Shown here: in pieces, positions 7,910-16,140 of the stretch | Numbering within the stretch: the stretch's first letter is position 1 | Layout: every line of letters begins with the position of its first letter | Origin: Burkholderiales bacterium | GTDB lineage: Bacteria; Pseudomonadota; Gammaproteobacteria; Burkholderiales; Burkholderiaceae_C | Direction: 5' to 3' | Assembly (NCBI GenBank): GCA_028868995.1 | Contig: JAGWTH010000043.1 | Location: 1 to 32,387 of the forward strand | DNA: 32,387 bases | The notes under the pieces: generated by a model | What the model saw: the letters and a program-made list of their open reading frames with translations, nothing else | Databases searched by the model: none | Told to the model about the DNA's origin: nothing | Made by a program: the position numbers and the translations under genes

Positions 7910-8776
7910 ATGCGGGTGCACGTCGTCGGCGCCGGCAATATGGGCCTGCCCATGGCCCGCCACCTGCACGCCGGGGGCCATGCGCTGAGCGTGTCCGATG
8001 CCGATGCGCAGCGGCTGCGCCTGGCGCGCGCGCAGGGCCTGGAGGCGCTGGACACCGCCGCCGGCGTCGCCGCGGCGGACGTCGTCCTGTCCTCGCTGCC
8101 CGACGACCGCGCGCTGCTGGACGTGGGCGCGGACGTGGTGCGCCATGCCCGCCGCGGCGCCATCTACCTGGACACCAGCACGGTGTCGCAGCGCGCCTCC
8201 GCCCAGGTCGCCGGCCTGTGCGAGGCGGCGGGCGTGCGCCACCTGCGCGCCACCGTCTCGGGCAACAACCACATGGCGGAGGCGGCGCAGCTCACCGTGA
8301 TGGCCTCGGGGCCGCGCGCGGCCTACGACGAGGCGCTGCCGTTGCTGCGCCTGCTGGGGCCGCAGCAGTTCTGGCTGGGCGAGGGCGAGCAGGCGCGCCT
8401 GATGAAGCTGGTGGTGAACCTGATGATCGTGCAGACCAGCGCCATGCTGGCCGAGGCCCTGGCCCTGGGCCGCAAGGGCGGCCTGGACTGGCAGGACATG
8501 TTCCGGGTGCTCACGGCCAGTGCCGTGGGCTCGCCGATCCTCAAGGCCAAGGCGGTGCAGCTGGCGGCGAACGATTACGCGCCCACCTTCACCGTGCAGC
8601 AGATGCTCAAGGACGTGGGACTGATCCTCGAAGCGGCGGCCGCCGCCCACGTGCCGCTGCCGCAGACCGCGGCCACCCAGCAGGCCCTGCAGGCGGCGCT
8701 GGCGCAGGGGCTGGGCGGCGAGGACTACGCCGCGATCATCAAGACCGCCGCGCGGGCGGCGGGACTGGAGGCCTGA
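7910..8776 (+). CDS. NAD(P)-dependent beta-hydroxyacid dehydrogenase (second copy)
   Basis: This 288-residue protein has the same family architecture as the protein at 5967: Rossmann motif GAGNMG (7-12), substrate loop TVSGNNHMAEAAQ (115-127) and catalytic K166/N170 in MKLVVN. It shares the unusual SGN substrate loop with its neighbour but is clearly divergent in sequence, so this is not a recent tandem duplication. It starts 1 nt after the Bug gene and ends 1 nt before maleylacetate reductase (TGACATG junctions on both sides), indicating tight co-translation. It may act on a hydroxy acid imported through the Bug receptor or produced in the adjoining pathway; the substrate is unknown. Confidence 0.8.
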   Translation: MRVHVVGAGNMGLPMARHLHAGGHALSVSDADAQRLRLARAQGLEALDTAAGVAAADVVLSSLPDDRALLDVGADVVRHARRGAIYLDTSTVSQRASAQVAGLCEAAGVRHLRATVSGNNHMAEAAQLTVMASGPRAAYDEALPLLRLLGPQQFWLGEGEQARLMKLVVNLMIVQTSAMLAEALALGRKGGLDWQDMFRVLTASAVGSPILKAKAVQLAANDYAPTFTVQQMLKDVGLILEAAAAAHVPLPQTAATQQALQAALAQGLGGEDYAAIIKTAARAAGLEA

Positions 8777-8777
8777 C

Positions 8778-9839
8778 ATGAGAAGTTTCGTCTACATCGG
8801 CCAACCCGGGCGGGTGGTGTTCGGCGCGGGGTCGCTGGCGAAACTGGGCACGGAGATCGAGGCGCTGGGCGCGAAGCGCGCCCTGGTGCTGTCGACGCCG
8901 GAGCAGCGGGCCTCGGCCGAGCGCATCGCCGCCATGCTGGGCGCGAAGGCGGCCGGCATCTTCGACCGCGCCGTGATGCACGTGCCGATCGAGACGGCGC
9001 GCGAGGCGCGCGAGGTGGCGCGGCAGCTGGGCGCCGACTGCGCCGTCGCCGTGGGCGGCGGCTCCACCACGGGCCTGGGCAAGGCGATCGCGCTCGATTC
9101 CGGCCTGCCCATCCTGGCCATCCCCACCACCTATGCCGGCAGCGAGATGACGCCCATCTACGGCATCACCGAGGGCGGCCTCAAGAAGACGGGGCGCGAC
9201 GCGAAGGTGCTGCCGCGCACCGTGATCTACGACCCGGAGCTCACACTCACCCTGCCGGTGGGCCTGAGCGTCACCAGCGGGATGAACGCGATCGCGCATG
9301 CGGCCGAGGGCCTGTATTCGGTCGACGGCAACCCGGTGATGGACCTGATGGCGGAAGAGGGCATCCGCGCGCTGGGCCGCGCGCTGCCCGGCATCCGGGC
9401 GAACGCGCAGGACATCGAGGCGCGCGGCGACGCGCTGTACGGCGCCTGGCTGTGCGGCATCGTGCTGGGCAACGTGGGCATGGCGCTGCACCACAAGCTG
9501 TGCCACACGCTGGGCGGCAGCTTCAACCTGCCGCATGCCGAGACGCATACCATCGTGCTGCCGCACGCGCTCGCCTACAACGCCCCCGCGGCGCCCGAGG
9601 CCATGCGGCGCATCGCCCGTGCGCTGCAGGGCCGCAGCGCGCCGCAGGCGGTCTACGACCTGGCGAAGGACAACGGCGCACCGGTGGCGCTGCGCGACAT
9701 CGGCCTGCAGCCCGCGGACCTGGACCGCGCCTGCGACATCGCGTTGCAGAACCAGTACCCCAACCCGCGCCCGCTGGAGCGCGCGGCGATCCGCCAGCTG
9801 CTGCAGGACGCGTACGAGGGGAACCGGCCTTCCGATTGA
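8778..9839 (+). CDS. Maleylacetate reductase (iron-containing alcohol dehydrogenase fold)
   Basis: This 353-residue protein is the typical length for MacA/TfdF-type maleylacetate reductases. It reduces maleylacetate to 3-oxoadipate with NAD(P)H. The nucleotide-binding AVGGGSTTGLGKAIAL is near residues 91-106, and the IPTTYAGSEMTPIYGITEGG block (about 112-131) is diagnostic of this subgroup. SGMNAIAHAAEGLYS and HHKLCHTLGGSFNLPHAETHTIVLPH supply the metal-site histidine region. Its substrate would come from the hydroxyquinol-type dioxygenase at 18794 and its product feeds PcaIJ at 3227, so it links two distant clusters in the window. It starts 1 nt after the upstream dehydrogenase. Confidence 0.9.
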   Translation: MRSFVYIGQPGRVVFGAGSLAKLGTEIEALGAKRALVLSTPEQRASAERIAAMLGAKAAGIFDRAVMHVPIETAREAREVARQLGADCAVAVGGGSTTGLGKAIALDSGLPILAIPTTYAGSEMTPIYGITEGGLKKTGRDAKVLPRTVIYDPELTLTLPVGLSVTSGMNAIAHAAEGLYSVDGNPVMDLMAEEGIRALGRALPGIRANAQDIEARGDALYGAWLCGIVLGNVGMALHHKLCHTLGGSFNLPHAETHTIVLPHALAYNAPAAPEAMRRIARALQGRSAPQAVYDLAKDNGAPVALRDIGLQPADLDRACDIALQNQYPNPRPLERAAIRQLLQDAYEGNRPSD

Positions 9840-9884
9840 CGCCGCGTTCCGCTAGGCTCCCTGCATCGCCACCAGGGAATGCCC

Positions 9885-11162
9885 ATGGACGCACCAGGAA
9901 CCCGGACTTTCGACGGCGTGGCCTACCTCGACGGCCGCGCCTCCGACCCCCGCCTCCTCGGCTGGATGGAAGGCACGCCGCCGCCGGCCGACCGCCTGGT
10001 CCGCTTCGCCGACGACCGCTTCCTCGCGTTCCCCCAGATCCGCTGGAGCCTCTCGCACATGCGCGAGCTGATGCCCACCGTCGACGTCTGGCGCGGGCCG
10101 GGACCGGCCAGCCCGTTCGGCGAGCCCGGCGACGTGCGCGAGGCCGATGTCGATGCGCTGGCCTTCCCCGACATGGAGGGCCGACCCCGCCGCTGGGACG
10201 AGTCGCTGCACGACACCTACACCGACGGCATCCTGGTGCTGCACCGCGGGCGCCCCATCTACGAGCGCTACTTCGGCGCGCTGCGGCCGCAGCTGCCGCA
10301 CGCCTGCTTCTCCATCACCAAGTCCTACGCCGCCACGTTGTGCGCCACGCTGGTCCACGAGGGCGTGCTCGACGCGCGCCGGGCCATCCCGCACTGGCTG
10401 CCGGAGATGCAGGGGACGGCCTACGCGGACGCCACGTTGCGCCAGGTGATGGACATGCAGATCGGCGTGGCGTATTCCGAGCTGTATGCGGACCCGAAGG
10501 CGCAGATCTGGGACTATGCGCGCGCCGGCGGACTGCGCCCGCGGCCGGCGGGCTATGCCGGGCCCGGCAGCTTCTATGAATACCTGCCCACCCTGCGGCC
10601 CGAAGGCCGGCACGGCGAGGCGTTCGCCTACAAGACGGTCAACACCGAGGTCATGTGCTGGGTGATGAAGCGCGCCACCGGCGTGCCGTTCGCGCAGATG
10701 CTGTCCGACCGCCTGTGGTCGCCCCTGGGCTGCGAGCAGGACGGCTACCTCGGCGTGGACCCCACTGGCGTGCCCATGGGCGGCGGCGGCCTGAGCGCCA
10801 GCCTGCGCGACCTGGCGCGCTTCGGCGAGCTGATGCGCCGCGGCGGCGACTGGTCCGGCCGCCAGCTGGTGCCCGAGGCGGTGGTGGCCGACATCCGCCA
10901 GGGCGAGGACCCGGCGAAATTCGCCAAGGCGGGCTACACGCTGCTGCCGGGTTATTCGTACCGCAGCATGTGGTGGGTCTCGCACAACGAGCTCGAGGCG
11001 TTCGAGGGCCGCGGCATCCACGGCCAGCGCCTGTATGTCGCACCGAAGGCCGAGATGGTGATCGCGCGCTTCGCCTCGCACCCGGTCGCCGCCAGCGCGG
11101 CCAATGACCCGGTCACGCTGCCGGCCTTCCTGGCCCTGGGCCGCATGCTGCGCGGAAGCTGA
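9885..11162 (+). CDS. Serine hydrolase of the beta-lactamase class C / 6-aminohexanoate-dimer hydrolase type
   Basis: This is a 425-residue penicillin-recognising fold hydrolase. The nucleophile motif SxxK is S143-ITK146 in CFSITKSYAATL. The NylB/EstB-like block FAYKTVNTEVMCWV and the C-terminal MGGGGLSASLRDLARFGELM region fit the family. There is no export signal, so the protein is probably cytoplasmic and an esterase or amidase rather than a beta-lactamase. Two ATGs are in frame. The second (9885) is chosen because AGGGA (9874-9878) lies 6 nt before it, whereas it abuts the first (9879). It follows maleylacetate reductase by 45 nt and may end that operon, possibly releasing an aromatic or carboxylic acid from an ester or amide. 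Confidence 0.8.
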   Translation: MDAPGTRTFDGVAYLDGRASDPRLLGWMEGTPPPADRLVRFADDRFLAFPQIRWSLSHMRELMPTVDVWRGPGPASPFGEPGDVREADVDALAFPDMEGRPRRWDESLHDTYTDGILVLHRGRPIYERYFGALRPQLPHACFSITKSYAATLCATLVHEGVLDARRAIPHWLPEMQGTAYADATLRQVMDMQIGVAYSELYADPKAQIWDYARAGGLRPRPAGYAGPGSFYEYLPTLRPEGRHGEAFAYKTVNTEVMCWVMKRATGVPFAQMLSDRLWSPLGCEQDGYLGVDPTGVPMGGGGLSASLRDLARFGELMRRGGDWSGRQLVPEAVVADIRQGEDPAKFAKAGYTLLPGYSYRSMWWVSHNELEAFEGRGIHGQRLYVAPKAEMVIARFASHPVAASAANDPVTLPAFLALGRMLRGS

Positions 11163-11269
11163 CTCGCGCGGGGACGCACCCGCGGGCATCCCGGCGCAGA
11201 GGTGCTCGGCACGCGCAAACCCTGAGATCGGCGCGATGCAAGCGCCTGTAAGCTGTGCGACGCGAAAAC

Positions 11270-11281
11270 GAACGACCGTTC
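11270..11281. promoter_or_regulatory. Candidate operator upstream of the GDSL/OmpW pair
   Basis: GAACG-AC-CGTTC is a perfect inverted repeat 19 nt before the start codon at 11300. It has the size and symmetry of TetR-type operators. A short AT-rich run (TATTTTT, 11282-11288) follows. The cognate regulator is not in the window. Confidence 0.4.
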
Positions 11282-11299
11282 TATTTTTCTGGAGACGAC

Positions 11300-12475
11300 A
11301 TGCAAACACCAAGAAAACTTCGTCTGCTCTTGGCGACCGTGGCCGCGGCCGCCTTGCTGGCGGGCTGCGGCGGCGGCGGGACCGAGGGGCCCCGGGCCTC
11401 CATCGCGCGCGTGGTCGTGGCCGGCGACAGCCTGGCCGACGTGGGCACCTTCGGCTATAAGTTCACGGTGCAGAACGCGGCCGACCCGGCGGCGGGCTTC
11501 CCGATCTTTCCCCAGATCGTGGCGCAGGACTTCGGCGTCACCGGCCAGTGCAACTTCTTCGCCTCGTCCAACGGCACCAGCTTCAGCACGAACCCGGCCT
11601 GCACCAACTTCGCGGTGGGTGGCGGGCGGGTGGTGAACCTGGCCTCGCAGGGCGGGGCCAGCGCCCCGTTCTCGATCCCGCTGCAGCTCACCACCGCGGC
11701 CCAGGCGGTGGGCGGCGCCTGGGCAGCGACCGACCTGGTGGTGATCGACGGCGGCGGCAACGATTCCGCGGACCTCGTCTCCGCCTACCTGGGTGCGGCC
11801 AGCGGCGGCGCGGGCCTCACGAACTACCAGAACTTCCTGCTGCAGCAGCTCGACGCGCCCACCATCGCGGCGACCCTGCCGCTGACCAACGGGGCGGCGA
11901 TCCTCGCCGGCATGTACATGCAGAAGCTGGCGGACACCTACTACGGCGCGGTCAAGGCCAGCACGCTGGACAAGGGCGCGACCCACGTGGCCTTGCTGAA
12001 CGCACCGGACATCACGCTGACGCCGCGCTTCCAGGCCGTGCTCGCTGGCGTGGCCCAGGCCAATGGCGGCGGCACCGCCGGCGCCACCGCCGCCGCCACG
12101 CTGCAGGGCGCGATCCGCCAGTGGATCAGCGGCTTCAACAGCGAACTGGCGGCCAAGGTGGGCGGCGACGCCCGCGTGGCGCTGGTGGACTTCTACGCCG
12201 ACTTCAGCGACGAGATCGCCCACCCGGCGGCCTACGGCCTGACGAACGCGACCACGGCCTCCTGCCCGGTGACCGGCACCGATTCCTCGGGCCTGCCCAC
12301 CTACACCTTCCCGACCTGCACCTCCGCGGCGCTGGACGCCGCGCCGCCGACGGGCCTGGCCGCCGGCTGGTGGCACACCTGGGCCTTCTCCGACGGTTTC
12401 CATCCGACGCCGTTCGGCCACCAGCTGCTCGCTTCCTCCGTCAGCCGCGCCATCGCGCGCGCCGGCTGGCTCTGA
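11300..12475 (+). CDS. SGNH/GDSL-type esterase lipoprotein
   Basis: This 391-residue envelope hydrolase has a lipoprotein signal peptide, MQTPRKLRLLLATVAAAALLAGC, with lipobox LLAGC and lipidated C23. The GDSL blocks are in order: VVAGDSLADVG (block I, nucleophile S44), VIDGGGND (block III, about residues 151-158) and DGFHPTPFGHQLL near the C-terminus (catalytic Asp-His, block V). It would hydrolyse esters at the outer membrane or in the periplasm; the substrate is unknown. The frame runs further upstream, but ATG 11300 gives a proper signal peptide and has GGAG at 11291-11294. OmpW follows after 26 nt. Confidence 0.87.
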   Translation: MQTPRKLRLLLATVAAAALLAGCGGGGTEGPRASIARVVVAGDSLADVGTFGYKFTVQNAADPAAGFPIFPQIVAQDFGVTGQCNFFASSNGTSFSTNPACTNFAVGGGRVVNLASQGGASAPFSIPLQLTTAAQAVGGAWAATDLVVIDGGGNDSADLVSAYLGAASGGAGLTNYQNFLLQQLDAPTIAATLPLTNGAAILAGMYMQKLADTYYGAVKASTLDKGATHVALLNAPDITLTPRFQAVLAGVAQANGGGTAGATAAATLQGAIRQWISGFNSELAAKVGGDARVALVDFYADFSDEIAHPAAYGLTNATTASCPVTGTDSSGLPTYTFPTCTSAALDAAPPTGLAAGWWHTWAFSDGFHPTPFGHQLLASSVSRAIARAGWL

Positions 12476-12501
12476 CCGCATCTGCTGAGAGAGGACACCC
12501 C

Positions 12502-13179
12502 ATGGACAAGAAGACCCTCGCGCAGGCGGCCGCAGTCGCCCTGCTGGCCACCGCCTCGGTGGCCGCGTCGGCGCAGAGCGCCGGCACCTGGTATGCCGGC
12601 ATCGGCGGCGCGCGCATCACGCCGAACACCTCCAGCGGCACGCTGTCGGCGCCCTCGGCCCCCGGCACCACCGTGGACATCGGCTCGGACACCCAGCCCA
12701 TCATGTTCGTCGGGCGCATGCTGACCGACCACTGGTCGGTCGAGGTGCCGCTCGGCCTCGGCTTCACGCACGACATCAACGGCAGCGGCGCCATCGCCGG
12801 CGTGGGGCGCATCGGCACGGTGAAGGCGCTGCCGATCAGCGTGTTCGCCCAGTACCACTTCCTGGCGCCGGACGCGCGCTTCCGCCCCCACGTGTCGGTG
12901 GGGCCGACCTATGCCTATTTCCACGGCGAGCGCGGCAGCGCCACGCTGAACGCGATCAACCCGGCGAACCCGCCGGGCGGCACCACGCTGAACGTCGACT
13001 CGCGCTGGGGCTGGACGGTGGGACTGGGCGGCACGATGGCGCTGACCGGCCGCTGGTATCTCGACCTGCACTACCTGCACACGTGGCTCAAGACCACCAC
13101 GACGCTGAACTCCGGGCAGCACATCGACACCAAGCTGGACCCGGATGTGTGGGCCCTCAGCCTCGGCTATCGCTTCTGA
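12502..13179 (+). CDS. OmpW-family outer membrane protein
   Basis: This 225-residue beta-barrel protein has a Sec signal peptide (about residues 1-24, ending ASVAASA). The mature part begins GTWYAGIGGARITPN and continues with alternating amphipathic strands, including PIMFVGRMLTDHWSVEVPLGLGF, ISVFAQYHFL, RPHVSVGPTYAYF and WYLDLHYLHTWLKT. It ends LSLGYRF, the C-terminal aromatic expected of outer membrane porins. OmpW proteins form small 8-stranded barrels with a hydrophobic channel for small nonpolar compounds, which would suit a degrader of phenols or other aromatics. It is co-directional with the GDSL lipoprotein, with GAGAGAGG (12486-12493) as ribosome site. The long upstream extension of this frame is an overlap with the GDSL gene. 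Confidence 0.87.
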   Translation: MDKKTLAQAAAVALLATASVAASAQSAGTWYAGIGGARITPNTSSGTLSAPSAPGTTVDIGSDTQPIMFVGRMLTDHWSVEVPLGLGFTHDINGSGAIAGVGRIGTVKALPISVFAQYHFLAPDARFRPHVSVGPTYAYFHGERGSATLNAINPANPPGGTTLNVDSRWGWTVGLGGTMALTGRWYLDLHYLHTWLKTTTTLNSGQHIDTKLDPDVWALSLGYRF

Positions 13180-13188
13180 GGAAGGGAA

Positions 13189-13250
13189 GCCGGGCCCGCG
13201 GGGCCCGGCGCAGCGGCGGGGCCGGCACCGCGCTCAGGCGGCGCCGGCCC
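13189..13250. terminator. Double hairpin between convergent ompW-like and sorB genes
   Basis: GCCGGGCCC (13189-13197) and GGGCCCGGC (13201-13209) form a perfect 9-bp stem. A second hairpin pairs GGGCCGGC (13219-13226) with GCCGGCCC (13243-13250) and CCGC with GCGG inside. Neither has a clear T-run on the plus strand. The position between convergent genes suggests bidirectional termination. Confidence 0.6.
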
Positions 13251-13254
13251 GGTT

Positions 13255-13581
13255 TCACTTCTTCGGCTGCTCGTTGCCGTAGGTCTTCACCAGGTAGTCG
13301 ACGATGTCGGGCATGTCGGCATCGGGGATCGGACCGTTGAAGACCGCCTTCATGCGCTTGACCATGAGCTCCCAGTAGCCGCGCGGGGCGGTGGGGGGCT
13401 GGTACAGCATGTACTCGGCGGAGTGGCAGGCCACGCAGTCGGCCTTCGCCTTGGCGTAGCCGGGCAGGCTGCTGGGCGTGAGCTGCACGCCGTCGGCCGG
13501 CAGTTCGATCGTCTTCGTGACGGCGAAGGCCGGCCCGGCGAGCAGCAGGGCGGCGGCGATGGCGAGGAGGCGGTGTTTCAT
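13255..13581 (-). CDS. sorB: Sulfite dehydrogenase cytochrome c subunit (SorB-like)
   Basis: This is a 108-residue periplasmic monohaem cytochrome c. The signal peptide is MKHRLLAIAAALLLAGPAFA. The haem site is C49-VA-C52-H53, and M90 in DADMPDIVDYLV is the likely sixth ligand. Length and placement directly after the molybdenum subunit match SorB of the Starkeya-type SorAB enzyme, which passes electrons from sulfite oxidation to the respiratory chain. The start is ATG 13579-13581, 11 nt after the sorA stop; the longer frame upstream is an overlap with sorA. The 3' end meets the double hairpin at 13189-13250. Confidence 0.88.
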   Translation of the reverse strand: MKHRLLAIAAALLLAGPAFAVTKTIELPADGVQLTPSSLPGYAKAKADCVACHSAEYMLYQPPTAPRGYWELMVKRMKAVFNGPIPDADMPDIVDYLVKTYGNEQPKK

Positions 13582-13592
13582 GCTTTGTCTCC

Positions 13593-14807
13593 TCAGGCGG
13601 CGGTGACCTTGACCGATTCGACCACGTTGCGCATGTAGCCCGCGGGGTTCCACAGTGCCTGCATGGGCTGGCTCTCGCCAGCGCGGTTGAAGGCGCGCAC
13701 CCGCAGGTCGTAGGCGCCGGCGGCGGAGGGGGTGAAGCCGAAGGTGAACTCGCGGAACGAGAAGCGGCCGAGTTCCTGGCCCAGCGTCGCCTCGCGCCAG
13801 GTCTGGCCGCCGTCGGCCGACCACGCGACCTCGCGGATGCCCAGGCCGCTGTCGAAGGCGATGCCTCGCACCTTGAAGGGCTGGCCCACGTGCAGGCGGG
13901 CGCCGTCGGTGACCGAGGTGATGAACGAGCGCACGTCAAAGCGGCCGATCGGGCGCGTCGCCTTGGGCGCGGTGCCGGGCTCGACGCAGGCGCAGTCGTT
14001 GTCCGGGATGCGGTAGGCTGGGTTGGTCCAGAAGTTGTCCAGCTCGTGGTCGATCACCTGGATCTCGGACAGGTGCTTGACCCAGTAGGTGCCGTAGTAG
14101 CCCGGCACGACCAGCTTCACGGGGAAGCCGTTGAGGAAGGGGATGTCGGCCCCGTTCATCTGGTAGGCGATCATGACCTCGCCGTCCATGGCGTGATGGA
14201 TCGTCAGCCGCTTGACGAGATCGGCGGCACCGAACACGCCGTTGTCCAGGCCGTTGAAGGTGACGAAGCGCGCCGAGTCCTTGATCTCGGCGCGCGCGAG
14301 CACGTCCTTCAGCGGCACGCCGACCCACTTCGCGTTGCCCATCGCGCCGTTGGTGAGCTGGCCTCCCTGCACGCGCGGCGTGAACAGTCCGCGGCTGTTG
14401 CCGGAGCACTGGTTCACCGCGATCAGCTCCACCGGCTTGAACTGGCTGCGCAGTTCGGCCACGGAGATGGAGAAGGACTTGCCGGCGGCGTTGCCGCCGA
14501 TGCTGATCCTGTGCTTGTCGCCGTCGATCGTGGTCGGGATGCCGGCGTTGTGGTAACGCACGAAGAAGGCGTCGTTGGGTGTGATGATGCCTTCGTTGTA
14601 GACGTCCCAGGGGGTCTCCAGCTGCGGCGGCCGGGAAGTCAGCACGATCATGGGCCGCTTCTCCGGGTACACCGCGATGTTGCGGTGGCCGTTGACGATC
14701 GGCAGGTCCACGGTGGCGGCCCGGGCCAGGCCGCCCATCGCGGAAGCGGCCAGGGCGCCGGCGCCGCCCATGACCAGGCGCCGGCGGGTGGGGTGGGATG
14801 GATGCAT
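13593..14807 (-). CDS. sorA: Molybdenum-dependent sulfite dehydrogenase catalytic subunit (SorA-like)
   Basis: This 404-residue sulfite oxidase-fold enzyme oxidises sulfite to sulfate in the periplasm. The N-terminus (TRRRLVMGGAGALAASAMG) is Tat-like with several arginines and a hydrophobic stretch, fitting export of a folded molybdopterin protein. The Mo-coordinating cysteine is C134 in NQCSGNSRG. The conserved FFVRYHNAG puts the active-site R84 and H86 where the Starkeya enzyme has its Arg and His. YYGTYWVKHLSEIQV and the C-terminal dimerisation domain (from about residue 310) follow. ATG 14805-14807 is chosen for the signal peptide and an AGAGGAG ribosome site. It forms sorAB with the cytochrome and is divergent from an ECF sigma factor that may control it. 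Confidence 0.9.
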   Translation of the reverse strand: MHPSHPTRRRLVMGGAGALAASAMGGLARAATVDLPIVNGHRNIAVYPEKRPMIVLTSRPPQLETPWDVYNEGIITPNDAFFVRYHNAGIPTTIDGDKHRISIGGNAAGKSFSISVAELRSQFKPVELIAVNQCSGNSRGLFTPRVQGGQLTNGAMGNAKWVGVPLKDVLARAEIKDSARFVTFNGLDNGVFGAADLVKRLTIHHAMDGEVMIAYQMNGADIPFLNGFPVKLVVPGYYGTYWVKHLSEIQVIDHELDNFWTNPAYRIPDNDCACVEPGTAPKATRPIGRFDVRSFITSVTDGARLHVGQPFKVRGIAFDSGLGIREVAWSADGGQTWREATLGQELGRFSFREFTFGFTPSAAGAYDLRVRAFNRAGESQPMQALWNPAGYMRNVVESVKVTAA

Positions 14808-14996
14808 TCCTGTCTCCTCTTTGGCGTGATGACGCAGGGTTAAGGAGGAGCGGATGCCGGTTCCTATTCCCTGGCGGCTGCCGGTGAAAACCCGGCCCGT
14901 ACTAACCCGGTGCCACGCCGGGCCCAGGGAAAACACCGAGACGAAACAGGCCCTCAGGATGGAATCGGGAGGCCCGGATCAGGCACATATACGACC

Positions 14997-15533
14997 ATGT
15001 TCGCCAGCTCCGAGGCACGCTACAACCAATGGGTGCGTGACCACTACCGCTTCCTGTTCCGCAGCGCCTGGGCGCTGACCGGGTCGCGCGCGATGGCGGA
15101 AGACGTGGTGCAGGATTGCTTCACCAACGCGTGGAAGTGCCGCGACCAGCTGCGCGACCCCGCCCTGGCGCGGCCCTGGCTGTTCCAGATCATGCGCCGC
15201 AGCATCTTCCGCCACCTGCCGCCCTGCCAGATCGAGCTGGGCGAGGACGGCGAGGACTCGCGGGCGGCGCCCGACAGCGGCATCGACGACCGGCTCGACG
15301 TGGTGCGGGCCCTCGCCCGCATCGCGCCCATCCACCGCGAGGTGCTGGTGCTGCACTACTTCGACGACATGCCCACGGCGCAGATCGCCGAGGCGCTGGA
15401 GATCGCCCCCGGCACGGTGCTGTCCCGCCTGGCCCGCGCGCGCCAGGCCCTGAAGGCCGCCGTGACCTCGCCGGCGGCGCCGCGCGAGGAGGCCGGTCAC
15501 TCCGGCAACGTCACCGCATTGAAGAGAGTCTGA
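14997..15533 (+). CDS. ECF-type RNA polymerase sigma factor
   Basis: This 178-residue sigma-70 family protein has only regions 2 and 4, as in ECF sigmas. Region 2 is at about 8-75 (YNQWVRDHYRFLFRSAWALTG, then AEDVVQDCFTNAW). Region 4 is at about 105-155, with HREVLVLHYFDDMPTAQIAEAL and the recognition helix APGTVLSRLARARQAL. An in-frame GTG at 14910 would lengthen it, but ATG 14997 fits the family start, although neither has a good Shine-Dalgarno. The next gene, 1 nt downstream, encodes a membrane protein that is probably its partner. Divergent sorAB suggests a role in sulfite or oxidative stress control; this is inferred. Confidence 0.88.
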   Translation: MFASSEARYNQWVRDHYRFLFRSAWALTGSRAMAEDVVQDCFTNAWKCRDQLRDPALARPWLFQIMRRSIFRHLPPCQIELGEDGEDSRAAPDSGIDDRLDVVRALARIAPIHREVLVLHYFDDMPTAQIAEALEIAPGTVLSRLARARQALKAAVTSPAAPREEAGHSGNVTALKRV

Positions 15534-15534
15534 G

Positions 15535-16110
15535 ATGAAGGACCGTCCACCCGAAGAGGAATTCGACCTGCGGGCGCGGGCGGAGTTTTCCCTGGCCTAC
15601 GACGTGGACGGCATCCCCGCCCACCTGTTCCGCCACACGCCCCTGCTGGCGCGGCGCGGGGTGCAGCTGGCCGCGGCCATGTTCCTCGCGGTGGGCGTCG
15701 CGGCCGGCACCTTCCTCGCCTTGCGGCCGCCGGAGCTGGTGCGCGGCGCCATCGAGGACGAGTACTACGAGCGCACGCTGCGCGGCAGCTTCATCGACAC
15801 CCCGACCCTGCTCACGCACATGGGCCTGGGTGGGCACGGGACGGTGCCGGGACACGCCCAGCTCATGCGGCCCTGCGAGATCGACCACCGCCTGGCCTAT
15901 CACCTCACGACCTTCCTGGACCGGGGCGGACTGGTGACGGTATTCGCCTTCGACCCGCCGGTCGCGCTGGAGGAAGGGTCCGGCACCTGGCGGGGGGTGT
16001 ACTGGCAGGTCGTGCGCTCGCGCGGGGACGGCCGCCCGCTGATCCTCATCTCGGAGAAGAAGCAGGCCCTGGTCGTCGCCCACACCGTCTTCGCGCGCGT
16101 GCCGGCCTGA
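15535..16110 (+). CDS. Single-pass membrane protein, DUF3379-like, putative sigma-factor partner
   Basis: This 191-residue protein has a charged cytoplasmic N-terminus (about 1-40), one transmembrane segment (about 43-63, GVQLAAAMFLAVGVAAGTFLAL) and a periplasmic domain with a cysteine (C113) and the pattern HLTTFLDRGGLVTVFAFDPP. That pattern resembles the DUF3379 sigma-associated family. It starts 1 nt after the ECF sigma stop, the typical arrangement of a sigma and a membrane-bound anti-sigma or sensor. No ZAS zinc motif (HxxxCxxC) is seen, so it is not a classic zinc anti-sigma. It is a candidate sensor of periplasmic sulfite or redox state; this is inferred from context. Confidence 0.65.
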   Translation: MKDRPPEEEFDLRARAEFSLAYDVDGIPAHLFRHTPLLARRGVQLAAAMFLAVGVAAGTFLALRPPELVRGAIEDEYYERTLRGSFIDTPTLLTHMGLGGHGTVPGHAQLMRPCEIDHRLAYHLTTFLDRGGLVTVFAFDPPVALEEGSGTWRGVYWQVVRSRGDGRPLILISEKKQALVVAHTVFARVPA

Positions 16111-16111
16111 G

Positions 16112-16140
16112 GCCGGCGCGCGCCCTCAGGGCGCGCCGGC
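16112..16140. terminator. Bidirectional hairpin between convergent genes
   Basis: GCCGGCGCGC (16112-16121) pairs perfectly with GCGCGCCGGC (16131-16140). The hairpin sits between the convergent ends of the membrane protein and the flavoprotein hydroxylase, and contains the hydroxylase stop codon (16126-16128). Confidence 0.55.

Noticed and set aside
14831..14864. ECF-type promoter for sorA on the minus strand (GGAACC then CGTC)
   Set aside because: The boxes are separated by 24 nt rather than the usual 16-17, so they cannot be the two halves of one promoter.
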